The notes: generated by a model not told the origin, from the letters alone. Counted from the stretch's first letter, positions 35,830 through 48,239 are shown. The stretch is DNA of 64,000 bases from Prinsepia uniflora (GCA_032719365.1 CM064863.1:21151137-21215136), one strand, 5' to 3'. Translations and numbers: made by a program.

Positions 35830-38800
35830 ACCTACCCCCTTAAAATAATTTTGTACTCAAAATTGGAAAGTGATCTAATAATAAATAGCCAACCCACCAA
35901 CAGATTCCTCACCCAAGAACAATTTCAATTTAATTTTTCGAACTCCAATTGGACAACTGAGTTGCTCAATATCAACTAACCCATTGATTTCCTATTAAAC
36001 TAAATCTTACAAGCAACTCAAAGTCTCGAGCAGTCTAACTATTTCATAGCAAACACTTCAAAACTAAACTCAGTATCATTCGGCCATGGCCAAAACCATA
36101 ACCATTACATTTGGACATATTTAAAATCTGATTACATAATTTAGGTTTAGCCTTTATCAACCGATCAAAACTATTTATTTGGCCAAGTATGAGTTACGAT
36201 GAACAACACTATCCAGTAAGATTCCAATAACTTAAATGTCACTTAAGATAAAATGTACACAATAACCCATCGTGTCCCAATCCATAGAATTTCTTTGACT
36301 AAGCTGAGCCCCACTTTTCTAATCCATAAGCATTAGATCAACAATTTCTTTAGACATTCCCAAAATAAAACCAAAAATTCACTTAATAAATTTTTGACAC
36401 CCAAGTATCCATCTGAACAATTATTGTATATAAAATATCTCGGGGACTGTACTAAATACTTCCAAATCACAAACCAACACTTAGTCACAAGCATTAGAAA
36501 CACCAAAATTAATATTGACAAATTAACCATCTAATCCGTGATACTTAGATATTAATCTTAACAACATAACTTACAAATTAAATCACACCGGCCCTAAATC
36601 CAGGCTAAACCAAGTCACCATTCAAGAGTCAATCTACTAACAATATGCATAGACTTGTATCCCGAGCATGAACCATCTGGGAACATCTTAAACTTGACTA
36701 TCAAGGACCCATCACCATAGTAGCGAATCCAATTTATGGGCTAAGTCACACAAGTGACATAATCAGACGCTACCCTTGACCAAAAGTTACCTAACCAGGG
36801 TTAAATTTAGCTATGAAATTCACAAGGTATCCTGAAGTATTCATCCCTAATTCAGAAAAAACTTTGACTAAATCACCAAATTAAACATATCCAAACTTAA
36901 ATATGCACCCATAACTTGAGTTCCTTCTGAATTCCTACTCATTAATTAAGATGGTATTCAATATTTCCACTTTCTAGCTTCCTTTCGAACTATAACTCGC
37001 AATTTCTACTCCTGACTCATTGCCAAATCATAGCGAGTAGTCACACTACCTCTAAATCACCGAGTAAAATGTTTTCCACACCTTATCTTACCGATCTACA
37101 ACCTGCATAGGAGGTTCCTTGAACTTCTCATCTTTTCGGTAATCTCATGTGGTCCAATACAATGAGGGATCCATTACCCATATCCACCAAATCTCACAAT
37201 ACCCCCATCACATGTTTTTAAGATCTGGGCGGTCTTATCAAATTTATCATCTATCTGAGGGTAACTAGTCATATTATAATGTAATAATATTCTGCCAAAC
37301 TTCTGCAAATTCTGCTAAAATCTCGATGTAATTCTTGGATCTGTCAATTGACTCCATTATTAGTCTCATCAATTAGCCGTTCCATATATTATTCCTATAA
37401 AAAATTTCTCTTAGTCGTAAGAATTTGACTATCTTATAAATCCATCCACGTTCATCCAGACTTAAACATAACTTCTCTGGATTCTTAGAAATAAAAATTT
37501 CATCACATTAGGGAAATTCCACATCTAATGAAGAATCAGAAGCAGTTGCTAAATCTCATATAATTTCCACCACTAAGTTATTTTCCTACTAGCATAGCAC
37601 CATAACTCCGCCATATATTAGTTCAGACCAGCATACCAACAATGTTGCCTATGAGTACCTCTTAATTCCTTACAAAGCATCATGTAGGTTGAAACATAGA
37701 ATCCATGGACCTCATGCTCAAAACACTGGCCACAGGATTGGCCCTTGTTAGACAATACCCAACTCTATTGGCTCTTGCTTAGATCTTCTAGGTGAATAAA
37801 TGTTTGTATACTCTTATTGTCTATCAAACCCCGGAACTCTTAGTATACAAAGAAGTATAACAAACAGACAATCAAGTTACATGTTACACAAGTCATTAAC
37901 CATGAGACCTTAACATTCGTAACACACTCTTAATCTATGGTCCTCATTATTAGAAGGTCGACGCATCTACCTCATGGCCACCTTTAGTAATTTCTCACAC
38001 TCCAGAGCGCAAGTAACAATGTAATTGGGCCTCAAGATACAACACAATTGCTTCTCTGTAACTCGACATCCAATCCATGAACCATTTGATTCTTGGGGTT
38101 TGATTCCTTCAATTTCCCCAAGTCCAGAGCCTTTTCCTTCACTCCTCTTTTCCACTTCCTCGTCAACAAAACAACAAGGCTATCATCATACTTAACCTTT
38201 TTATATTATTTTACCAAACCCAAAACTTCTTAACTTCTGTTACCATCTCTTTACCTCAGTTTTGTAGGGGATCCATACTAATTTTGTAAATTGGCATTAC
38301 ATATATCAAAGACTTACATGTTTTAAATGTGCACACAACGGATTCCCCTATAGTACAATAATACTCATCACAAGCCACGACAAAAATGGTCTAAATACCC
38401 TTTTTAAATCCATCAACATTACTAAGGTATTATCACTTAGAAATTCACACCGATCTTAACTTAACTGAAGAATCATTACCTTACTCAACTTATGATATCC
38501 AAAACACAATTCAATTTTCGAAAAGTATATAGCCTTTCTTGGTCGTTTATCCGAGGCATGGGGGCATCCATCTCATACATATCACCTATTTCGAACTTCT
38601 TGAAAGTAATAAAATAATTAGCATTTCTGGGCCCGTAAAGTTGCTTTGCGTCCTGCCCAAAAGCCTTATTCCACACTCAATCCATATTAACATTTCCACC
38701 TTTCACCTTTACTTGGGGCTCTAATCCCAAATTTTGACTCTTTCTCGAGTCCCTCTCTAATATCTAAACTCACATCCAAACCATAATTAGATATCCTGAT

Positions 38801-39171
38801 GCCTATTGGAGTACCATATTGATATTCATAATCCAAACTAGTACTGATACTTGTAATTATTAACCAAAACATTTACTACACACATCGGACCCGATAGAAG
38901 ACCTTTCATTATGGAAATCCTCAAACTCTTATTCATTTATCCCATTCGAGTCCAATATAACAATAAATACACGGGTTTACACAAGTAAGCTCACTTACTA
39001 TCTGGACCCACAAAACTTTCTTACTATTCAACTGCTTGTCTAAATCCTCTTCTAGCCCTACGACTGCCCATGGCTCTAATTCTCATTTTATATCCAGGCC
39101 GTCCACAAGGCTCACATCTCAGAGGCATGATAATTGCAAGCTCAACACAAACCTGGGCTCTCATACCAAGT
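35830..39171 (-). mobile_element. Interior of the outer minus-strand element (3.3 kb, noncoding)
   Basis: It runs from the PPT (complement of 35830-35843, ttaagggggtaggt) to the PBS region at 39157. Only scattered short open frames exist and none has a recognisable domain. Its length is close to the 3.2 kb interior of the 19901 element, so a short interior seems to be a family trait and not two separate deletions. Confidence 0.7.
39157..39168 (-). other. Primer binding site of the outer element
   Basis: Its complement reads TGGTATGAGAGC, one base off the iMet-type TGGTATCAGAGC, and it lies 3 bp inside the LTR as in the 19901 element. Confidence 0.8.
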
Positions 39172-39405
39172 TGATAGGTTCCGACCCGGAAAACACCTCG
39201 TGAACCACACAGGGGCATTACTCCCATTTGATAGGTAACCAAGATGCCAAAATCACCCTCGAACCCCTGTTAGACAAAGGATACACGTACATATTGCTAG
39301 CTCATGCCTCCGCTTCTCAAATAACCTCAATTCTCATGCAACAGCCTCAAAAATCAAGCCCATATAAAGCCGTATCAAACATCACCATCACAGTCATACC
39401 AAACC

Positions 39406-39667
39406 AACCTTGTCAGGACCCGACCCTCCTCGGTCAGGATCTGACTCTAGCACGACATTTTACGCTTTGGACCTCCTTGCCCTCACGGTTTTGTTTTCGG
39501 GTGCTCACGGTGCAACTTCCCAGGGGGTCACCCATCATGGAATTGCACCAGCCTCAACTCGCTTAACTTTGGAGTTCCAACCGAACCCAAAGCCACCGAG
39601 CACCATTCCCCTCGTAGGAATGTGGGATCATTCACCGTTCCTTCCAGGACACGGGTCTTACAAACCC
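39406..39667 (-). mobile_element. Cassandra-like solo LTR carrying a 5S rRNA-derived segment
   Basis: The insert is 39411-39662 (252 bp), flanked by AACCT (39406-39410) and AACCC (39663-39667). The empty site is visible in the sister LTR near 19085-19100 (accaacccatcc). On the minus strand it starts TGTAAGACCC and ends GTCCTGACA. The centre (complement of about 39510-39578) follows 5S rRNA: ggagtt..agttaagcg and gatgggtgacccctgggaag. This is the hallmark of Cassandra TRIM LTRs, in which 5S-type pol III promoter boxes sit inside the LTR. Only one LTR is present. Confidence 0.88.
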
Positions 39668-41313
39668 ATCCTCGAAGCCTGCAAGCCAACTCATCATATC
39701 ACAAGTGCACTACCGGTAGCCCAAGCTACTCGGGAAAAGGAGTTTTACCCCGACGTTTGAATGGGGACCAACTCAAGAAAAGGATATTTACCTCGACATC
39801 TGAGTCATCCATCCCTAGTCTTAGGAAAAATGAGCTTTACCTCGACGTCTGAGACTACCTAGCACAATACCAGTCTCAGAAAAAAAGAGCTTTAACCTCG
39901 ACATCTAATACTGACCAACTAATCCGGCATCTCGAGGAGGGTTATCCACGACACAATCATGTCACATCACATCACGATTACCAAGAAAGCATATTCTTAT
40001 AACTCATAGCAATTCCAAAATCACGTTCAGAATCCAAAATATCCAAAATATCATATAATATCACATATACGAGTTTCTCGTAAAACATGCGTTAAGTAAT
40101 TATTATGAACTCGTCCAAAAATCATTATTATCAAGAAAACACACTTTAACACTCGCATAAGACATTTCCAATCAAAATCATGATGCAAAACCCTGGGTCT
40201 AAGCCCAAAACCAAGCTTTACATCATACCTCGTAAAATGTGCTTGAACAAGCTTTTCCATGAAAATCATCTGGAATTCATAAGAAAATCATAAATACTCC
40301 AAGATCACCTTATTTCATAGCTGAGACCTTGTTCAACCCAAATCTATAATTAAAACAATACCTAGAAACATATACTTTAGATAATCCCGTAAAACGAGCC
40401 ATTGAATAACTTCCGTAAAACTAACTAGAAATGATATCAAAATACCAACAAAAATCCAACTTTATAATTTTTCAATCATAGGTCATATTCAATCCAAAAC
40501 CACAATCAAAACGTAATATGAAAACATAATGTATGGAAACTCTTGTAAAATGCGCAATAAAATAATAATTAAATAATCATAAAATCACCAAAAATCATAT
40601 GAAATTCCAATCAATCAAGCATCATAAAAAACAAATAAAACCTATTTAAAACAAGTAAATATGCACGCATAATAATTTTTAAATGGAAAAGGGCCACTCA
40701 CTCGTAATGTACCACAACCGAATTGTATTTCATGCTTTACCGTAAAATCCGTGAAGGCCAATTCATGCCACAAATCATGTCTTAAGTTCACTAATCAACT
40801 CAATAGCCTCATATTTAATCCCACAGTTTTTCAGGATTTTTAAATGAATGAAAATAATGCCTAAACCTTCGGATAGTCAAAACTGCCCCGAGATGATACC
40901 TGATCGCCTCAAAACCTGTACCGTTGGGCTCGTTGAATCGATAACTGCAAGTTTCATGTTGGTCAGAAAGTGCAATAGTGCACCACGTGCGATCGATGGC
41001 CTCTGCGCATGGGCCTCACACGCCTACAACAAAGGTCACCTTCATCCTCTAGTCGGGTTTGCAACTTAGACCCGACTCGGTTTCATGACCCGTTTGTAAT
41101 TCCTTCAATTATAGTTTGTTGTTCACAATTGAACCCACTATACTATTCAGAATTAACCCAGAAACATGTTTCTGAATTCAATTTGAGGATCAAACTCACT
41201 TTGATTCCTCGACATCACTCAAACTTCAAAATTTAATTTCGAACACTGTCATGGGCTCATACTTGCAGGTTTTTCTTCAACCTTTCCATTTTTTGACTAG
41301 TCTAAGTCCTAAA

Positions 41314-41851
41314 AAACTGGATCTATATTATTATTATTAGTAGATTCGTGCTGGGTTAAAATATCACAGATCTCTTCACGAATTTTGCTTCCCACATGTG
41401 GGGTTTTCTGCACCAACCAGATAAACCATGCCAATGCAACAGAGCTTATGTCCCTCCAAGATAAAATGAAACTTATGCAAAAATCTCTTAGAAACCTATC
41501 TGGAAAGCCCTTTTGTTTTGATTTTTCATCAGTGTACTCCATAAGCCTTGACAAGAGATCAGAGCGGTAAGTTAACCCGCCGAGCCGAATCAATTCTTCC
41601 CTTCTCTCTGCCACTGCATTGTCAGCAAAACATCGTACAATTTTAACATTTTCTTGAAGGTTCTTTTCGTACCCGATTTTCAAGAATATCAGGGGCTTCC
41701 ATACAAAAGGAGGCACCAAGTATCTGGAGAGGGTGAGCTCAGTGGCTTCTTTAAAAGCTTTTGCAAGGGAATATGGGGCAAGTTGGATCCCAAGCACCTT
41801 GTATCCACACCAAGAGCAGTAGAGAAAATGTTGTCGAAAGTAAATCAGAGA
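41314..41851 (-). pseudogene. Cytochrome P450 (CYP86-like) pseudogene, middle part
   Basis: On the minus strand, starting at the copia insertion, the remnant reads TFDNIFSTALGVDTRCLGS. After a frameshift it gives AKAFKEATELTLSRYLVPPF and FCISFILSWRDISSVALAWF. These match the CYP86A/86B fatty-acid omega-hydroxylase family up to the I helix. The helix motif is damaged: SWRDISS replaces the usual AGRDTSS. The sequence ends at 'DPVF' (about 41314), where it meets the outer LTR. The K helix (ExxR) and the haem-binding cysteine loop are therefore absent. The N-terminal part lies at 51540-51956. Confidence 0.85.
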
Positions 41852-42075
41852 TGTTGTGAAGAATTTAGGAAGAGGGAAATTGCAGAGAAAAAGGTTGTAA
41901 GAAGAAACGTTCTTTGTATCTAGTAATACGTTCTTTCAGAATAATGAGAATTAATTAATAAAAAACTAATTAACCCATTTATATAAAGATAGGGTTAATA
42001 TATAAGTACAATTACCTATCTACCCCTCGTACCCATTTACATAAATAGACACACCCCTTAATGTTATTTACAACA
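41852..42075 (-). repeat. 3' LTR of the copia element
   Basis: 224 bp, paired with 51322-51539. A polypurine tract (complement of 42076-42086, ccaagggggag) adjoins it. Confidence 0.93.
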
Positions 42076-42612
42076 CTCCCCCTTGGATATTTCATGTAAT
42101 GGTGTTGTTGGGCTACGCGCTTATGTGTTGCCTCGTTAAAACCTTGCTAGGTGACAAAAACCCTATGGGACAAAAATAACCTTCGTCGAAGGAAAAAGAG
42201 TGCAACGCGCATGTAAATGATCACATCGGAATCTTCTGAGGTAGTTGATGTCGCCTCTTCTGGAATACGGGTAGATAGTACGCCTTTGAGATAAATTGAA
42301 TTAGTGTTGCTTCACTAAAACCTTACCGTTAAACCCAGTGGGAAAAACCCGTGGACGAAGAGAAAAAAATGAGCAAATGCATATGAGTCAAATCATGGCA
42401 TCTTCGGGATGCATTGTTAGTGGGGTGATCATACCAAAATGTGCCTCATTAAAACCTAGCCAGGTAACAAAACCCAATGGGACAAAATAACCCTGGTCGT
42501 AGGACAAAAGGGTACACGATGATCATGTGAGTATACTTCAAGATACTCAATATACTTCTGGATACTTGGTATACTTCATGATACTCCCCCTGATCTTGAC
42601 TCCCCCTGAAAA

Positions 42613-43200
42613 CTACAGATTAGGTAGATCAGCCAGTCTACGTAAACCAATACCTCGCACATGCTGCTGGAATGCGGCTTTTGGTAATGACTTGGTGAAC
42701 AAGTCTGCATGATTATCTTGAGATCGTATTGGCTTGATCTCAATCTTCCGATGTTCTTGTTGTTGTTGGTTAAAGAAGAACTTCGGTGCAATATGGTTGG
42801 TGTTGTCTCCCTTAATGAAACCGGTCTTCATCCACTCTATGCAGGCAACATTATCTTCGTAGATAACTGTCGGTTCATTATGGGTGGAATTCAGTCCACA
42901 AGTACTTCGAATATGACTAGTAATGGCTCTTAGACATATGCATTCATGAATTGCTTTGTGTAGGGCTAGAATCTTTGCATGATTCGAAGACGTAGCAACA
43001 AGGGTCTGTTTCGTAGACCTCCAAGATATTGATGTGTTCCCAATGGTAAAGCCATAACCGGATTGGGAACGTGCCTTGTGTGGGTATGATAGGTAACCTG
43101 CATCAGCATACCCAACGAGGCGTGCATCATTCTGAGGACCAAGGGGGTCTAATTCATTCCTCGATGCATAGGGATAGAATAAGCCCATATCCATTGTACC
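42613..43200 (-). pseudogene. Copia RNase H
   Basis: The frame contains LVGYADAGYLSYPHKARSQS, SWRSTKQTLVATSS, EDNVACIEWMKTGFIKGDNT and KIEIKPIRSQDNHADLFTKS, the typical copia RNase H and pol C-terminus. The frame is open for 193 codons but is separated from RT by a frameshift. Confidence 0.93.
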
Positions 43201-43209
43201 TCTAAGGTA

Positions 43210-43936
43210 TCAGAAGATGTCTTTTTTGCCATTCCAGTGGCGGCGTGTTGACGCAGAGCTAAATCTAGCTAGCACTTTCACAACGAATGAAATGTCTGGT
43301 CTAGTGCATTGAGCCAAGTATAATAATGCGCCTATTGCACTTAGATATGACACTTCTGGTGTCAATATCTCTTTGTTATCATCTGCTGGACGAAACGGGT
43401 CCTTTTTAGGATCTAGACTTCGGACGATCATGGACGGGCTTGAAGGTTTTGCTTTATCCTCATTAAAGCGTCTCAACATATTCTGGATGTAATTCGATTA
43501 ATGGACCAAAATTCCATCTGCACGGTGCTCGAGCTCCAGGCCGAGACAGAAGTGTGTTCTCAAGATCCTTCATTTCAAATTCTAACTTCAGGTGCTTAGC
43601 GGTTTCTTGGATCTCTTCAGGATTACCAATTAGATTCATGTCGTCGACATAAACTGCCACTATAGCAAACCCGAAACTTGTTTTCTTAATAAACATGCAT
43701 GGGCATAATTCGTTATTCATATATCCCAGTCTGATCAAATATTCACTTAGACGGTTATACCATATCTGTTCGGATTGTTTTAATGCATAAAGTGAACGCC
43801 TCAAACAAATAGAAAGCGTGTTCTGTGGTCTGGAACTATTTGTATAAGATATTTTAAGTCGTTCAGAAACTTTCATATATATCTCTGTATCTAGGTCCTC
43901 ATAGAGATAAGCTGTGACCACATCTAAAAGCTGCAT
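43210..43936 (-). pseudogene. Copia reverse transcriptase, C-terminal two thirds
   Basis: Carries the RT active-site box AVYVDDMNLIG, then EFEMKDLENT before a frameshift near 43480-43540. It continues as YLSAIGALLYLAQCTRPDIS. Catalytic aspartates are present, but the frame is broken on both sides. Confidence 0.92.
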
Positions 43937-43970
43937 ACTCAGTTTTTTAGGAAACTACCAAACTGATAAG

Positions 43971-44600
43971 TTAGCGGAACGTTATAATGTCCATTACAGG
44001 ATAATACGTCTCCTCGTAATTAATTCCAGGGCGTTGAGAAAATCTTTGCACCACTAGAGGAGCTTTGTATCTTACAATCTCGTTTTTCTCATTACGCTTC
44101 CTTACAAATACCCATTTAGAGTCTACAGGTTTAACATGGGGAAGTGTGGGAGCTATAGGTCCAAACACCTTTCTTTTTGTCAAGGAATCAAGTTCGACCT
44201 GGATTGCTTCTTTCCATTTTGGCCAGTCTTTTCTACGTTGGCATTCATCAATGGAGCGGGGTTCGATATCATCACTAGTTATTATTTCAGTAGCTACTGC
44301 GAATACAAATATATCATCGATGATAATATCATTTTGATTCCATATCTCATTTAAGCATTCATAGTTTACCGAGATCTCTCTATTCCTGGGAGTGAGTTCA
44401 GATGTTGAGGCATCCCCCAACGTCGTCTCTTCTAAGACAGACCCATAATCCAGAATTTTCTCATGAGATGGATCAGATGATATAGTGATATCCAAGGGGT
44501 TTGATTGTGCCAAATTTTTCCTCTTCCGGGGATGAGAATCCTTCGAACTTATTGGTCTACATCGATTCGAGGCAGGGACATATGACTGGTTAGCCGCCAT
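43971..44600 (-). pseudogene. Copia integrase C-terminus to RT N-terminus
   Basis: Contains WPKWKEAIQVELDSLTKRKV, VDSKWVFVRKRNEKNEIVRY and GINYEETYYPVMDIITFR, the conserved start of copia RT. A frameshift separates it from the next RT segment. Confidence 0.92.
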
Positions 44601-44609
44601 GATCGTACT

Positions 44610-44987
44610 TCATCCATCTGGGACGACCTGTCCTACAGGGACGTCTATCCTTACAGGCACATTCGCAGCAGGTATATGTGATCTCGTCACTTTAGCTAGA
44701 TCAGAGAAATCATCTGGCATATTATTAGCTACACTCTGTAGATCTAGAATTCTCCGCGCTTCATTCTCACTTTGTGCGGTTCGAGGATCAAGATGAGACA
44801 TAGTGGAGACATTCAACGTCAATTCACGTCGTTCTTTAGGAATGTTGACATTCTTATCTCCCTCTAACGACGGGAAGACTGTTTCATTGAAGTGACAATC
44901 AGTAAATCGAGCGGTAAAGAGATCGCCTGTCAAGAGCTCTAAAGAGCGTATAATGGAAGGGGATTCATAGCTGACATATATACCCCT
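44610..44987 (-). pseudogene. Copia integrase-RT linker
   Basis: Contains TGDLFTARFTDCHFNETVFP (the GKGY-like integrase tail) and a polar linker. Frames are broken between 44933 and 44988. Confidence 0.8.
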
Positions 44988-45715
44988 CTAGCGTTGAGGT
45001 CCCATTTTTGTACGTTGTGGCGGTGCAATTGGCACATAAACTGCACACCCAAAAACGCATAAGTGCGAAACGCCGGGTTCGTACCCAGTTACCAGCTGTA
45101 ACGCAGAATAAGGTTGGGTGGCAGTGGGCCTCAACCGGACCAACATAGCTGCATGCAAAATTGCATAGCCCCACGCAGAAATTGGGAGCTTGGTGTGCAT
45201 AACCAAGGTCTGTGCAATCATTTGTAATCGTTTAATGAATGCTTCTGCAAGACCATTCTGGGTGTGAACATGTGTAATTGGATGTTCAACATCAATCCCA
45301 AGGAACATGCAATAATCATCGAAATATTTCGATGTAAACTCACCGGCATTATCAAGTCTGATGGACTTTATAGGATAATTCGAATGGTGGGTCCTTAATT
45401 TAATGATTTGGGCAAGGAGTTTAGCAAACACAGCATTGCGTGTGGACAATAGGGTCACATGGGACCGACCACCTCGTCGATGCATCAACCAAAACCATGA
45501 AATATTTAAATGGTCCACATGGTGGTTGGATGGGTCCACAAATATCCCCTTGTATTTTGTACAAGAAAGGGACAGATTCTTTATCTATCTTTGCATATGA
45601 TGGTCTAATGTTCAATTTTCCCATTGAGCTAGCTTGGCATAGTGTTTCACTAAACACAAGGTCCTTATTTGTAAGGGGATGCCCATGTGATTTATTGAGG
45701 ATATGTCGCATCATA
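44988..45715 (-). pseudogene. Copia integrase catalytic core
   Basis: The core holds IQGDICGPIQPPCG (first Asp), SIRLDNAGEF (second Asp) and HTQNGLAEAFIKRLQ (Glu) of the DDE triad. A frameshift near 45480 breaks the frame. The upstream HHCC part lies beyond the solo LTR, at 48211-48240 (HE.LGHPGQGM). Confidence 0.93.
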
Positions 45716-46042
45716 TGTAATGACCCGTCTCGAATTCTAGGATTAGATTAGTTAGGTTAATCAGTGATTAGTTGGGTGAAATCAGACGGACGACGCAAAA
45801 TGACCGTTGTACCCCTGTTCGTGGGCAAAATGTTGACTTTTGACCCGGGAGGTCTGATGGCCGAGGGCCAAGGACCTTTATGTAGATCAGGTCGATACGA
45901 ATCCATAGACAGGTGGCACTCCAAAATCGGACGTCGAATGAGAAAATTATGGTTCACAGAAGTTTGATTACACTATGCATGCATTTCGAGGCGGAGATGA
46001 TGTGGCAATATCTGATTGGGCAGATATTTAGGTGGTACCCAT

Positions 46043-46068
46043 GGATGAGTGACAAGTGTCACTCATCC
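46043..46068 (+). other. Perfect palindrome in the LTR
   Basis: GGATGAGTGACA and TGTCACTCATCC are separated by AG (12 bp stem). Near copies are at 24711-24736 and 34152-34177, with a shorter core at 3757-3772. Confidence 0.75.
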
Positions 46069-46393
46069 CATTGGCCCAAAACCCTATTTTGTGGATCTAA
46101 ATGATGATTGGTCCACTTGGATTAAAAAATATATATACTTTTCACCCACCTCCCATCCTAACCCTTCATCTCATCTAATCCCTCCATCCTAACCGTCCAT
46201 TCCCCCTTCTCTGTTACCATCATCAGACATCCTTTCTGTTCCCTCTCACAAACCCAAACCCCCCTCCATTCTCCATTTTCATTTGAGCAAACAAACACAC
46301 CCGACACACCACCACCACCACACTTGCATCCATAAGGTTGTGTGAGGAAGGATGAGAGACTGAGAGTGACGAAGAGGGCCGCCCACGGCGGCC

Positions 46394-46442
46394 CGGGGGG
46401 GAGGGGGGGAGGGGGGGGGAGGGGGGGGAGGGAGGGGAGGGG
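46394..46442 (+). other. G-rich, G-quadruplex-prone tract
   Basis: Runs of six to nine G separated by single A residues, in the solo LTR at the place where sister LTRs have a gene-leader-like segment. Absent from the sister LTRs. Confidence 0.8.
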
Positions 46443-48239
46443 CAAGGCAACTCGATGAGGATCGATTTGGATGGAAATGGATGGCTAGAAGGCTAAGAAA
46501 CCAAGCTTGAAGATCAAGCTTACGGTTTAATCATGGGAGGTTTTGGAGTCCCGATGACGATGATTAGCCCGGTGAGGCTTACGACACGCAAATCGAGGCG
46601 GCGGCTTAAAATGGTCTGTGAGTGGACCTTGATTTCTAAATTGTGATGCATACATAATTGTTTTATATGTTTTATGGATATGATTCTATGATGTTGATTT
46701 GTATATTGGTGAATTGTATGATTTCACGCATTTCGAGGTGATTTACTTGCTTGCAAGTAAATCGAGGTTTACGGTTTTGCACTGATTGTCCATGCTTATA
46801 GTTTTGGAAATGATTTTAGATTTGAAAAGGTAAACTCGAGTTTGAGACCCATTTTTTTTGGAAACCCTCAGACTCAAAGTCCATTTAGTTACATTCTTGG
46901 GCCAGAGGCCCAATTGGTTCTTGAATCGATTTCGGATTTACAAATATGGGTCGGGCACGAGACCCATTTGATTTACGAACTCTTGGACCTGAAGTCCATT
47001 TGATTTAACAAGGCATCGTGATCTTTATGATCCAGATAGGTGGAGAGTTGTTTTTGCCCTGTCTTGAATATTTGGATACGAGAATGGGGGACGACTTCCT
47101 TTAGAAGTCAATCCGGTATGAGACGGTAGTGGAGTAAATCGAGGTGTATACGTTTTGCTTTGGACATTTGAGGATGTAGATGTTGGGACTGAACTTCTTT
47201 TTGAGGTTATTCTCGTATGGTGTATGAATCGAACAAGTATGTATCCGATGGGGTCGGATTTGGTCAACCTTTGATGTGTAAGTGGTGAGATTGGCTTCCC
47301 TATGAAGTCAATCGAATGTAATGTGTTAATCGTTAGAATAGGTAACCGAGAGGTTCAGAGTTGGTGCGTCTCAGTAGACGTGGATGAGTTTGGATGCCAG
47401 TTGGCATGAAAGGATACGCCTTGGTGGGCGTGATAGGGATTGGTACCATCCTCTATATATGGATTGTCTCCTCCGGGGAGGGTCGTTGGCCTGGGTGGAC
47501 CCCGGAGTAGTCACGGAGCACTGACTGAGTGGATTCGGCTCCGTTGGGTTCCTTACTCTCAGAAAAGCTATGGATTATAACCCCCAGGGAGGGTCATTGA
47601 TCTACGGACATTAACTTGGGTGGACCTTGGGGAGACTTGGGATTTGAGACCCCGGGTAGCACGCACGTAGCTCTAGATACTGTGATAGAATTGGTTATAT
47701 GATATATATGGATAAACATGATTTCTTGGTTTTGCGAAATTGTGTTTTATGGATAATAAATGGATTTGGGCCGAGTTCCCACATATGTTTACTATGTTAC
47801 GAATTTCTGTAAATGGATTTGGGTAAGGGCCCGTATGTTTTGTGTTTAGGGAACTTGAGGCTGAGACCCTAAATGTGGTTGTTTAAACATATGTGGTTTG
47901 ATAAATGGTTTTACTATGCATGCATGCTTTTTAGTGAAGGGCATAAAGGTCTTTTATGAAATATGTTCTATAAACTCTTTTATTTTAGTCCACTCACAGT
48001 CTTTCTGGTTTTCAATACCCTTTAGGTTGATTATGGATGTGGACTGTAGCAGAGACCGATGCATCACATACCTCATCCGGATCCTGGCGTACTCTGGAAA
48101 CTAGTCGGGCTAAAGGTTCAAATTTTCCCAAGTTTGACACTCCGTGTCAGAAGGGATTAGGAGCGTCCCCCGTTAATCCCGGGTGGATTGGGACGGGTCC
48201 TGACATCATACCTTGACCTGGGTGTCCCAATCATTCATG

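Larger units (their letters stand above)
18857..41312 (-). mobile_element. Outer minus-strand large-LTR element, interrupted and 5'-truncated
   Basis: The left LTR is 18857-19300 plus 34443-35829, the interior 35830-39171 and the right LTR 39172-41312. LTR copies share blocks such as ggaaaacacc..gtgaaccacac and caaatcaccatcac-type runs. On the minus strand the PBS follows the right LTR and the PPT precedes the left LTR. The right LTR lacks about 600 bp relative to the left (its TGTAA start is gone) where it abuts a P450 pseudogene, so no TSD can be tested. Nested insertions account for most of the span. Confidence 0.8.
45711..48210 (+). mobile_element. Solo large LTR splitting the copia element, TSD TCATA
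   Basis: The LTR is 45716-48205 (TGTAATGACC...GGTCCTGACA), flanked by TCATA at 45711-45715 and 48206-48210. It carries a perfect 26 bp palindrome (46043-46068), a long G-run (46394-46442) and inverted motifs at 46616-46627 and 47988-47999. It is in plus orientation, opposite to its copia host. Confidence 0.92.

Noticed and set aside
39510..39578. 5S rRNA gene
   Set aside because: Only a diverged part of 5S is present and it is embedded in a 252 bp Cassandra-like LTR with its own TSD.
46158..46450. Proline-rich open frames
   Set aside because: Created by the G-run in the solo LTR; not a gene.
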